A stretch of 6,321 nucleotides of DNA from Chloroflexota bacterium. Lineage in GTDB: Bacteria > Chloroflexota > UBA6077 > JACQUR01. How positions within the stretch are numbered: position 1 is the stretch's first letter; the number at the start of each line of letters is the position of its first letter. The notes beneath the pieces were generated by a model. That model saw only the letters and a list, made by a program, of their open reading frames with translations, did no database searches and was not told the origin of the DNA. The stretch lies in assembly GCA_016210245.1 (NCBI GenBank), contig JACQUR010000235.1, positions 1-6,321 on the forward strand. The letters run 5' to 3'. Positions 1 to 5,456 of the stretch are shown piece by piece. Made by a program: the position numbers and the translations under genes.

Positions 1-1319
1 ATCAGGTTCTTCTGGTTGAAGGTCCAGGGGTCCATGAAGACCTGGAGCATGACCATGAACATGCGCCGGGCGATCCCGCGCACGTCGAGCCCGTCGGGCA
101 GGCCGCAGGCCGCGCACGAAAGCGCAAAGGCGCTCGCCGCCCCGTTTGAGCCAGGCACGGCCGAGGACGACCACAGGCTCTCCAGCGCGCCCCTGAGGTC
201 GGCCCCCAGGTCCGGCAGGACGCGGTTGGTAATGTAGTCAAGGTAGTCGTCGACGTTGAGCACGCGCGGGAGCGGCACCACGGTGTCGCCCTCCACGTAG
301 GCGTAGGTGACCGAGTTGCAGGTTGGGAAGCAGCACGGAACCGGCACGAAGTCGCTCACCTGGAACAGCCCCTCGGTCTGGGCCTCCAGCAGCGCCAGCA
401 CGTCGGGGATGGTCATGCGCTGGAGTGGGTCGTGCGTGCCGTGGCGGCCGGCGTGGAAGGCCGGCTGGAAGTTGATGCCGCGCACGGCCGGGTGCTCCAG
501 GCCAAAGCGCACGATCCGCCCGACCTCGTGGGCGTTGACGCCGCGCTCGATGGCCGGGACGAGCACGACATCGCACCCGATCTCCGCCAGACGGTCGAGC
601 GCCCGTAGCTTCTCGGGCAGCAGGTCCGGCTCGCCCCGGATCGCCCGGTAGGTTTCGGCCTCGAAGCCGTCGAACTGGAAGTAGATCGAGGGCCGCAGCT
701 CGGCGAGCTGGGCAACGAAGGCCGGGTCGGCGGCGATGCGCCGGCCGTTGGTGTTGAGCATCACGTGCGGGATGCCCCGCGCTCTGGCCGCGCGAAGCAT
801 AGGGATGAGCTGGGGGTGGAGGGTGGGCTCGCCGCCGGAGAACTGCACCACCTGTGGGCTCCCCTCGGTCGCCACCAGGTGGTCGAGGATGCCCTCCACC
901 TCCTCCAGGGTGAGGTTGAAGCCCGCGCCCGCGTTGGCGAAGCAGAGCGGGCAGGCCATGTTGCAGGCGCTGCTCACCTCGATGATGCCCACGCAGGCGT
1001 GCTGCTGGTGGTCGGGGCAGAGGCCGCAGTCGTGGGGACAGCCGCGCTCGATCGCGGTGCTGAACTGGAGGGGGATGGAGCCGGGCTTGTTGAACCTGGC
1101 CGAGGCGGTGTAGGCCTGGGCGTCACCGTAGACGAGCGCCTCCACCTGGCCGTGCTCGGGACAGCGCTTGCGCAGGTAGACCCTGTTGTCGCGCAGCAGC
1201 ACCTGGGCGTCGATCGCTCGGCGGCAGGTCGGGCAGATGCTGCGCGTCAGCTCGTAGAAGACGTAGTCGGCCTCGCGCCTGGTTGGCGCCTGGCGCGTCG
1301 CGCTGGTGCTCTCCGCCAT
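1..1319 (-). CDS. Radical SAM enzyme of the COG1964 / tetraether lipid synthase (Tes) type, C-terminus cut by window edge
   Basis: Reading down from ATG at 1317-1319 the frame stays open to base 3 (439 residues, no stop), so the gene leaves the window. An AGGAG at 1325-1329 lies 5 bases before the start. The N-terminus has a rubredoxin-like metal module (CPTC at 29-32, RCPEHG around 52-57), then CPHDCGLC (Cys94, 98, 101) with Cys109, the radical SAM triad C119-x3-C123-x2-C126 (ACNMACPLC), and GGEPT at 162-166. Near the C-terminus PCCFPTC (Cys329, 330, 334) and CAAC (402-405) should bind auxiliary clusters. This order matches COG1964, which includes archaeal Tes (MJ0619 type), the enzyme joining lipid tails into membrane-spanning tetraethers. 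Roughly 60-70 residues are probably missing. The family call is firm; a role in membrane-spanning lipids is inferred from homology, and bacterial COG1964 members may act on other substrates. It is probably transcribed apart from the cupredoxin gene upstream. Confidence 0.88.
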   Translation of the reverse strand, partial: MAESTSATRQAPTRREADYVFYELTRSICPTCRRAIDAQVLLRDNRVYLRKRCPEHGQVEALVYGDAQAYTASARFNKPGSIPLQFSTAIERGCPHDCGLCPDHQQHACVGIIEVSSACNMACPLCFANAGAGFNLTLEEVEGILDHLVATEGSPQVVQFSGGEPTLHPQLIPMLRAARARGIPHVMLNTNGRRIAADPAFVAQLAELRPSIYFQFDGFEAETYRAIRGEPDLLPEKLRALDRLAEIGCDVVLVPAIERGVNAHEVGRIVRFGLEHPAVRGINFQPAFHAGRHGTHDPLQRMTIPDVLALLEAQTEGLFQVSDFVPVPCCFPTCNSVTYAYVEGDTVVPLPRVLNVDDYLDYITNRVLPDLGADLRGALESLWSSSAVPGSNGAASAFALSCAACGLPDGLDVRGIARRMFMVMLQVFMDPWTFNQKNL

Positions 1320-1482
1320 GGTTGCTCCTGGAGCCTCCTGTCTGCGCGGCGCAGCGGGCCGCGGCGTTCAGATGCGTGCGGCCCCAGGCGGGCCACCTTT
1401 CTATCAAACCAGGTTCGGTCGCGCCAGACTGTAATTGGGACTACTTTCGGGCGCGGATGTCAAGCGCGTTCGTCCCCCAGGC

Positions 1483-1518
1483 GAGGAGGCTGCCACCCTG
1501 CAGGGTAGCAGCCTCCTC
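1483..1518. terminator. 18-bp inverted repeat after the cupredoxin gene, probable transcript-end hairpin
   Basis: Arms 1483-1500 and 1501-1518 pair over 18 positions with a single mismatch (1494/1507) and a CTGCAG centre, so a hairpin would open to a short loop over a stem of about 16 bp. It begins 20 bases past the cupredoxin stop codon on the minus strand. No T-run follows on either strand, so it is not a textbook intrinsic terminator. It could instead stabilise the 3' end of the mRNA. Confidence 0.5.
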
Positions 1519-1538
1519 CACGTCGCTGCTCCACCCGC

Positions 1539-1967
1539 TCAGGGCGCCGCGACGATCACCTTGCCCTTCATGTTCTGCGGGTGGAAGGTACACTCGTAGG
1601 CGTATTCTCCCGCCTGGGCGAAGGTGTACGAGACGCTCTCGCCCGGCGGCAGCGGTTTGCTGCGCCAGTCGCTGCCGCCGAGCAGGTGGACGTCGTGGGT
1701 GAAGTTGTCCTGGTTAGTCCACGTGACCGTGGCGCCGACCGGGACCTGGATGGTGGCCGGGTCGAACTTGTACGACTTCGCCATGGCTACCTGGGTCGTC
1801 TCGGCCGGTTGGGCCGAGGCCGCCGGCCCGGCGCAGCCGGCCAGAGTCAGGACGAGCACGGCCCAGGGCAAGAGCAGAAGCAGACCACCAGACCGCGCGC
1901 CAGGCCTCCTTTGCCTTCTGGCCGTTGCCGCTTGACTTCGCGGGACGACGAGCGTGCGCCTCGGCAT
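1539..1967 (-). CDS. Cupredoxin (plastocyanin/amicyanin-like) lipoprotein
   Basis: A 142-residue blue-copper protein predicted to sit outside the membrane as a lipoprotein. From the ATG at 1967 the N-terminus is Arg-rich, then a hydrophobic stretch (about 29-42) ends in the lipobox LAGC with Cys45. The rest is a small cupredoxin domain with TVTWTNQD and all expected type-1 copper ligands: His91 (FTHDV), Cys126, His129 and Met133 in YECTFHPQNM. The role is most likely single-electron transfer, or copper binding, on the outer face; the partner is unknown. A TTG two codons earlier (1973) is in frame, but AGGGGG at 1974-1979 is placed 6 bases from the ATG and overlaps any site for the TTG, so ATG is preferred. 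The upstream membrane-protein gene ends 14 bases before, so co-transcription is likely. The Cys-x2-His-x3-Met spacing lies between the amicyanin and plastocyanin patterns. Confidence 0.93.
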   Translation of the reverse strand: MPRRTLVVPRSQAATARRQRRPGARSGGLLLLLPWAVLVLTLAGCAGPAASAQPAETTQVAMAKSYKFDPATIQVPVGATVTWTNQDNFTHDVHLLGGSDWRSKPLPPGESVSYTFAQAGEYAYECTFHPQNMKGKVIVAAP

Positions 1968-1981
1968 GTCCAACCCCCTGG

Positions 1982-2281
1982 CTAGGCTCGGGCTCGGGCC
2001 GAGGACAGCACCCGCTGGCTGGCCGCGGCGAAGATGAGGATGAACGCCACCAGGTCCAGGACCTCCGAGATGGTGTGAGCGAACAGGAAGACGGTCCAGT
2101 TCAGGTGGTAGGTCATGTAGCTGATCTCGGCCAGGGCGAAGAGGGCGAAGCCCCAGCCCAGCAGGCTGGCCTCGGCCTCGAACGAACGGTAGGCGAAGAA
2201 GGCGCCGATCGCGAAGGCGACCAGGTGGACGACCAGGAAGAACGCCGGTGGGAAGATGTTGATGAACTCGCCGAGTGGCAT
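1982..2281 (-). CDS. Small three-helix membrane protein, family not recognised
   Basis: A 99-residue hydrophobic protein starting at ATG 2279-2281. GGAGGG at 2288-2293 stands 6 bases upstream, the strongest start in this frame; the frame is open further upstream but only through the hairpin repeat, which is unlikely to be coding. Three membrane segments are visible at about 11-31, 38-57 and 64-87, followed by a short basic tail. His19 lies within the first helix, His59 at the end of the second (YMTYHLNW) and His69 in the third (LFAHTISE), with acidic residues Glu73 and Asp76 nearby. Buried histidines could bind heme or copper, but no named motif is present. It lies 14 bases before the cupredoxin gene and follows another small membrane protein in the same direction, so the three may form one complex. 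No function is assigned. Confidence 0.82.
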   Translation of the reverse strand: MPLGEFINIFPPAFFLVVHLVAFAIGAFFAYRSFEAEASLLGWGFALFALAEISYMTYHLNWTVFLFAHTISEVLDLVAFILIFAAASQRVLSSARARA

Positions 2282-2375
2282 GGTGAACCCTCCAAAATAG
2301 TTGTTGAAGTGTGGCTGCACGCGCGTGTTCTGGTGGCCTACCGGTGGAGGTGGGCCGCGGGCGCCACCAGACCAG

Positions 2376-2442
2376 GTGCGGAGGTGGAGGTCCAGGGTCC
2401 AGGGCGCGTAGCGCCCTGGACCCTGGACCTCCACCTCCGCAC
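2376..2442. repeat. Perfect 32-bp inverted repeat with 3-base loop
   Basis: Arms 2376-2407 and 2411-2442 are perfectly complementary over 32 bp around the loop GTA (2408-2410). Each arm carries a tandem heptamer, GGTCCAG twice (2389-2402), flanked by GAGGTG/GAGGT motifs. It starts 6 bases after the stop codon of the 86-residue membrane protein and lies about 95 bases before the next start. As RNA it would be an extremely stable hairpin, able to end or attenuate transcription or protect the upstream message. It may equally be a REP-like or MITE-like repeat. Confidence 0.95.
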
Positions 2443-2447
2443 TGCGT

Positions 2448-2708
2448 TCAGCGGCCATGGCCGAGCCCTCGCTGCACGACGCCTGTGAAGACCAGCCCCA
2501 TACCCACCAGGGTAGCCAGGTGGGCGCGCGCGGCCTCGGCCCCGAGCAGGGGGGTGAGCACTTCGGCCAGGGGGAGGGGCAACAGGTGGTAGGCCAGGTC
2601 GCCCCCGCCCCCGAGGGCGAAGACCACCAGCCCTACCCGGAGGAACAGCGGGAGTCCGACCACGGTCCGGCTCGCGCGCCGCACGACAGGCCCCGGCGTT
2701 GGCATCAT
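2448..2708 (-). CDS. Small two-helix membrane protein, first gene of the minus-strand operon
   Basis: An 86-residue protein beginning at ATG 2706-2708. GGGGAGGTGA at 2715-2724 is a near-complete anti-Shine-Dalgarno match, with GGAGG 9 bases from this ATG; the second ATG (2703-2705) would be 12 away. After an Arg-rich cytoplasmic start there are hydrophobic segments at about 18-36 and 62-78. The connecting stretch has DLAYHLLP (His41) and the second helix opens with AHLATLVGM (His63), giving two histidines near the membrane surfaces. Family not recognised. It is the first gene after the predicted promoter at 2755-2782, and the hairpin between it and the next gene might set a different expression level for it. 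A short GC-rich reading frame could be spurious, but the ribosome site, hydrophobic pattern and position argue that it is real. Confidence 0.75.
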   Translation of the reverse strand: MMPTPGPVVRRASRTVVGLPLFLRVGLVVFALGGGGDLAYHLLPLPLAEVLTPLLGAEAARAHLATLVGMGLVFTGVVQRGLGHGR

Positions 2709-2754
2709 GCCCGGTCACCTCCCCTGGCGGCTCGCCGCCGCCTCCATCAGCCTC

Positions 2755-2782
2755 AGTGTACCAGGTTTGGCCAGCATGTCAA
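2755..2782 (-). promoter_or_regulatory. Predicted sigma70-type promoter of the membrane-protein/cupredoxin operon
   Basis: On the minus strand TTGACA (2777-2782, consensus -35) is followed after 16 bases by TACACT (2755-2760, 4 of 6 to TATAAT). Transcription would start near 2748, giving a leader of about 40 bases to the ATG at 2708 that includes its strong ribosome site. Confidence 0.6.
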
Positions 2783-2803
2783 GTGGTTCATGGACTTACT
2801 TGA
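2779..2803. promoter_or_regulatory. Candidate operator: TCAAGT-N13-ACTTGA inverted repeat in the divergent region
   Basis: TCAAGT (2779-2784) and ACTTGA (2798-2803) are exact inverted copies around centre 2791, with two more symmetric base pairs inside. The arms overlap the -35 boxes of both divergent promoters. Part of the symmetry (TCAA/TTGA) follows simply from back-to-back -35 boxes; the extra GT/AC is what hints at a binding site. A wider pair, CCAGCAT (2771-2777) and ATGCTGG (2824-2830), also brackets it. The adjacent winged-helix regulator is the natural candidate to bind here. Confidence 0.4.
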
Positions 2804-2828
2804 TTTGGGGCGACCGGGCTGGTATGCT
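2800..2828 (+). promoter_or_regulatory. Predicted promoter of the SufR-like regulator gene
   Basis: TTGATT (2800-2805) and TATGCT (2823-2828) are separated by 17 bases, each 4 of 6 to consensus. Transcription would begin near 2835, leaving a leader of about 90 bases to the ATG at 2926. Confidence 0.5.
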
Positions 2829-2925
2829 GGGCGTGGCGGGCCGAGGTGCCCCGTCTGGCCTGGAGAGGGCAGCCCCGTCCAGGGCAGGGCAGTCGGCCTC
2901 GTCGCTTCGTTAGGGAGGGTGCGCC

Positions 2926-3573
2926 ATGCCAGGGACACGTCGCTGGGACCAACGGTTCTTTGCCAGCACGCGCGGGCGAATCGTCACCTTGCTCCGCCGC
3001 GCCAGCCTCACCGTCGACGAGCTGGCCGACGCGCTCGACCTGACCGACAACGCCGTCCGCGCCCACCTGGCCACCCTGGAGCGCGACGGGCTGGTCCAGC
3101 AGCGTGGCGTGCGGCGCGGCGGCGGCAAGCCCGCCTACGCCTACGCCCTGGCGCCGGAGGCCGACGCTCTCTTCCCCAGGGCCTATGCGGCGATCCTGCG
3201 CCACGCGCTCGGCCAGGTTGCCGCGCGCTACGGGCGCGCGGAGGTGGAGGCCGTGCTGCGCGCTGTGGGCCGCGACCTGGCCGCCTCCCTGGGCGGCCAG
3301 CGCCCGGGCGCGACCCCGGAGGAGCGGCTGGAGGGGGTCCAGCAGGTGCTGGCCGAGCTGGGCGGCCTGGCCGAGGTGCGGCGCGAGGAGGGCCGCCTGG
3401 TGCTGCAGGGCTATAGCTGCCCGCTGGGCGCCATCGTGCCCGACCACCCGGAGGCCTGCCAGCTCGCCCTGGCGCTGATCCAGTCCCTGCTGGGCAGCGA
3501 CGCGGTGCGCGAGCGCTGCGTCCACGGCCCCGAGCCGCGCTGCGCCTTCGAAGTGCTGAGTGCTGAGTCCTGA
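2926..3573 (+). CDS. SufR/COG2345-like winged-helix regulator with a four-cysteine Fe-S module
   Basis: A 215-residue DNA-binding regulator. The start ATG 2926 has GGGAGGG (2913-2919) 6 bases upstream. Residues 16-62 form a helix-turn-helix with a wing (LTVDELADALDLTDNAVRAH, then ATLERDGLV and a basic RRGGGKPAY strand at 63-71), as in ArsR/DeoR-like COG2345 proteins. The middle is helical. The C-terminus carries GYSCPLGAI (Cys165), HPEAC (Cys178), RCVHG (Cys198) and RCAFEV (Cys206), the layout of SufR, where such cysteines hold a [4Fe-4S] cluster that controls DNA binding. The likely role is an iron-sulfur, redox or oxygen-sensing repressor. No suf genes are nearby, so it probably controls the divergent cupredoxin operon and itself rather than cluster assembly. 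The last six codons and the stop come from a 7-bp tandem repeat, so the tail LSAES is probably not ancestral. Confidence 0.88.
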   Translation: MPGTRRWDQRFFASTRGRIVTLLRRASLTVDELADALDLTDNAVRAHLATLERDGLVQQRGVRRGGGKPAYAYALAPEADALFPRAYAAILRHALGQVAARYGRAEVEAVLRAVGRDLAASLGGQRPGATPEERLEGVQQVLAELGGLAEVRREEGRLVLQGYSCPLGAIVPDHPEACQLALALIQSLLGSDAVRERCVHGPEPRCAFEVLSAES

Positions 3574-3580
3574 GTCCTGA
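3553..3580 (+). repeat. Heptamer tandem array 1: two GTGCTGA then two GTCCTGA
   Basis: Four 7-bp units run without a break: GTGCTGA at 3553 and 3560, GTCCTGA at 3567 and 3574, followed by GTGGGG. The array starts inside the last codons of the regulator gene and supplies its TGA stop at 3571-3573. The same units in the same order form the reverse-oriented half of the array downstream of the glycosidase gene. Confidence 0.95.
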
Positions 3581-3667
3581 GTGGGGGCTGCCCAGGCGCT
3601 CTTAACCTTGCGCGCCCGCTTGGCCGCGTCGTACCCTGCCGCTCAGAACGACTGAGGAGGCAGAGGC

Positions 3668-5335
3668 GTGCGCGACCTGCGGGCGGCGCTGCGCGGGACG
3701 CTCGTGGTGGGGGTGGCAGCGCTGGCCGCGTGTACTGGCCCAACCGCCGGGCCGCAGGGCGCGACGCCCGGGCCGCCCGCGGCCGCCACGCAGGCCCCGC
3801 CCACCGAGCAAACCCGCCCCACGAGCCCGCCCACACCCGCGCCCACTCGCACCGGAGGCACCCCCACGCCTGCGCTCGCCCGCCCCACCAGCGCGCCCAC
3901 GCCCGTGCCGACGGTCCCGTCCACCTCGGGCGAGCCACAGCTCCGTGGCTGGTGGGTGGATGCGTTCCACGACGGCTTCAAGACCCCGCAGCAGGTCGAC
4001 CGCCTGCTGGCCACGGCGCGGGCGGCCAACGTCAACGCGCTCTTCGTCCAGGTACGCCGCCGCGGCGACGCCTACTTCGTCCGCTCGCTCGAGCCGCGGG
4101 CCGAGGACCCCGACCTGGCCCAGGGCTTCGACCCGCTCCAGTACCTGCTGGACCGGGCCCACCAGCAGCCCCGGGTGGAGGTCCACGCCTGGCTCGCCAC
4201 CTTTCCCATCTGGCGGGAGGGTCGGCCTGCGCCCGCTGCCCCCAGCCACGTCTTCAATCGCCACGGGCCGACGGCCCAGGGGCGCGCCAACTGGCTGAGT
4301 CTGAACCGGCAGGGCCAGGCCTTCGACGGCCAGAACTTCAGCCTCGACCCCGGCCACCCGGACGCCCTGCGCTACACGGTCGACGTCGCGCTCGACCTGG
4401 TCCGCCAGTACCTGCTGGACGGCCTGCACTTCGATTACGTGCGCTTCGCCGACCGCGAGTGGGGCTACAACCCCACCAGCCTGGAGCGCTTCCAGCGCCT
4501 GCGCGGGGGTGGGCCGAACCCGCCGCCCGACGATCCGGCCTGGAGCCAGTGGCGGCGCGACCAGGTGACCGCCTTCGTGCGCCAGGTCTCCCTGCGCGCC
4601 CTCGCCCTGCGCCCGGAGCTGAAGCTGAGCGTGGCCGCCATCGCCTGGGGCGAGGCACCCGAGGACGAGCGTGACTGGGCCCGCAGCGCGGCCATGAGTC
4701 GCACCTACCAGGACTGGCGAAGCTGGCTGGAGGAGGGCCTCGTCGACCTGGTCGTTCCGATGGCCTACTTCCGCGACGACCAGCCCCGTGCCCGCGCCTC
4801 CTTCGACGGCTGGGCGCGCTGGAGCCGCACCCACCGCTACGGTCGCCAGGTGGCCCTGGGGGTGGGCGCCCTGCTGAACGAGGTGCCGGCTACAGTGGAC
4901 CAGGTGGCTCGCGCCCTGGCGCCCGTCCGAGGCCAGGCGCTGGACGGTGTGGTCCTCTACTCGTACGCCAGCAGCGCCGTAGCGGATCAGCCGCGTGCCG
5001 ACGACCTGGCGCGCGCCCTGGCCACCGCGTCCGCCCCCTTCGCCCGGCCGGCCCGCCCGCCGGCCATGGCCTGGAAGGCCCAGCCCCAGCGCGGCGCGGT
5101 GATGGGCGAAGTCCGCGCGCAGGGCCAGGCGGTGGACGGCGCGGAGGTGCGCGTTCGCGGCCCCGCCTCGGCCGTGACCCGCACCGACGGCACCGGCTTC
5201 TACGGCGTCGCGGGCTTGCCCCCCGGCGACTATACTGTTGAGGCCTGGCGGGGCGGCCAACTGCTGGCCGCGGCCCCGGCCACCGTGCAAGCGGGCAAGG
5301 TGGCGGAGGCGGCGCTGGCGAGCGCGAAGTCCTGA
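3668..5335 (+). CDS. GHL10-type glycoside hydrolase lipoprotein (YddW/DigH-like) with C-terminal carboxypeptidase-regulatory-like domain
   Basis: A 555-residue secreted lipoprotein starting at GTG 3668, with GAGGAGG at 3654-3660 placed 7 bases before. Residues 1-22 are a lipoprotein signal ending in LAAC (Cys22). Residues 23-88 are a Pro/Thr/Ala-rich linker holding the enzyme off the membrane. Residues 92-450 match the GHL10 (COG1649) TIM-barrel: GWWVDAF (94-100), NALFVQVRRRGDAYF (123-137), FDPLQYLLDRAH (154-165), EVHAWL (171-176) and DGLHFDYVRFA (251-261), which holds the conserved acidic residues; LVVPMAYFRDD (361-371) is a further barrel strand. Residues 476-550 form a small beta-sandwich with the TDGTGFYGVAGLPPGDYTVE pattern of CarboxypepD_reg-like domains. 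E. coli DigH of this family cuts denuded peptidoglycan; here the substrate is unknown, with cell-wall or extracellular glycans likely. Gene order suggests transcription with the regulator upstream or from its own promoter. The stop TGA lies in a heptamer repeat. Confidence 0.92.
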   Translation: MRDLRAALRGTLVVGVAALAACTGPTAGPQGATPGPPAAATQAPPTEQTRPTSPPTPAPTRTGGTPTPALARPTSAPTPVPTVPSTSGEPQLRGWWVDAFHDGFKTPQQVDRLLATARAANVNALFVQVRRRGDAYFVRSLEPRAEDPDLAQGFDPLQYLLDRAHQQPRVEVHAWLATFPIWREGRPAPAAPSHVFNRHGPTAQGRANWLSLNRQGQAFDGQNFSLDPGHPDALRYTVDVALDLVRQYLLDGLHFDYVRFADREWGYNPTSLERFQRLRGGGPNPPPDDPAWSQWRRDQVTAFVRQVSLRALALRPELKLSVAAIAWGEAPEDERDWARSAAMSRTYQDWRSWLEEGLVDLVVPMAYFRDDQPRARASFDGWARWSRTHRYGRQVALGVGALLNEVPATVDQVARALAPVRGQALDGVVLYSYASSAVADQPRADDLARALATASAPFARPARPPAMAWKAQPQRGAVMGEVRAQGQAVDGAEVRVRGPASAVTRTDGTGFYGVAGLPPGDYTVEAWRGGQLLAAAPATVQAGKVAEAALASAKS

Positions 5336-5410
5336 GTCCTGAGTCCTGAGTCCTGAGTGAGGACGTCTACTCAGGACTCAGGACTCAGCACTCAGCACTC
5401 AGCACTCAGC
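5328..5410. repeat. Heptamer array 2: palindromic array of GTCCTGA and reverse-oriented GTGCTGA/GTCCTGA units
   Basis: Four forward GTCCTGA units fill 5329-5356. After a spacer containing GACGTC come reverse units: CTCAGGA twice (5370-5383), CTCAGCA three times (5384-5404) and a partial unit to 5410. Arms 5328-5358 and 5369-5399 pair over 31 bp with two mismatches (5338/5389, 5331/5396) and a 10-base loop. The left arm includes the stop of the glycosidase gene (5333-5335); the right arm ends at the ATG at 5411. It may act as a terminator-like hairpin between the two genes, though no T-run follows. Confidence 0.95.
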
Positions 5411-5456
5411 ATGGGAGGCGGGCACGTCGACGTTCACGCGCGGTAGCTGGCAGTTC

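Noticed and set aside
1435..1463. Promoter for the radical SAM gene with TTGACA at 1458-1463 (minus strand)
   Set aside because: The -35 match is perfect, but no acceptable -10 hexamer occurs 15-19 bases downstream; the best candidate, TACAGT, is 24 bases away.
765..1508. 247-residue open frame on the plus strand
   Set aside because: It is antisense to the radical SAM gene, whose family motifs are unmistakable, and runs through the intergenic hairpin.
2282..2458. 59-residue N-terminal extension of the three-helix membrane protein
   Set aside because: It would translate through the 32-bp inverted repeat, and a strong GGAGGG site stands just before the internal ATG at 2281.
3602..5290. 562-residue open frame on the minus strand
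   Set aside because: It lies fully antisense to the glycosidase gene, has the low-complexity Gly/Ala/Arg composition of a GC-rich shadow and shows no recognisable domain.
5328..5410. CRISPR array
   Set aside because: The units are 7 bp, contiguous and without spacers, and turn round at a central loop; there are no cas genes.
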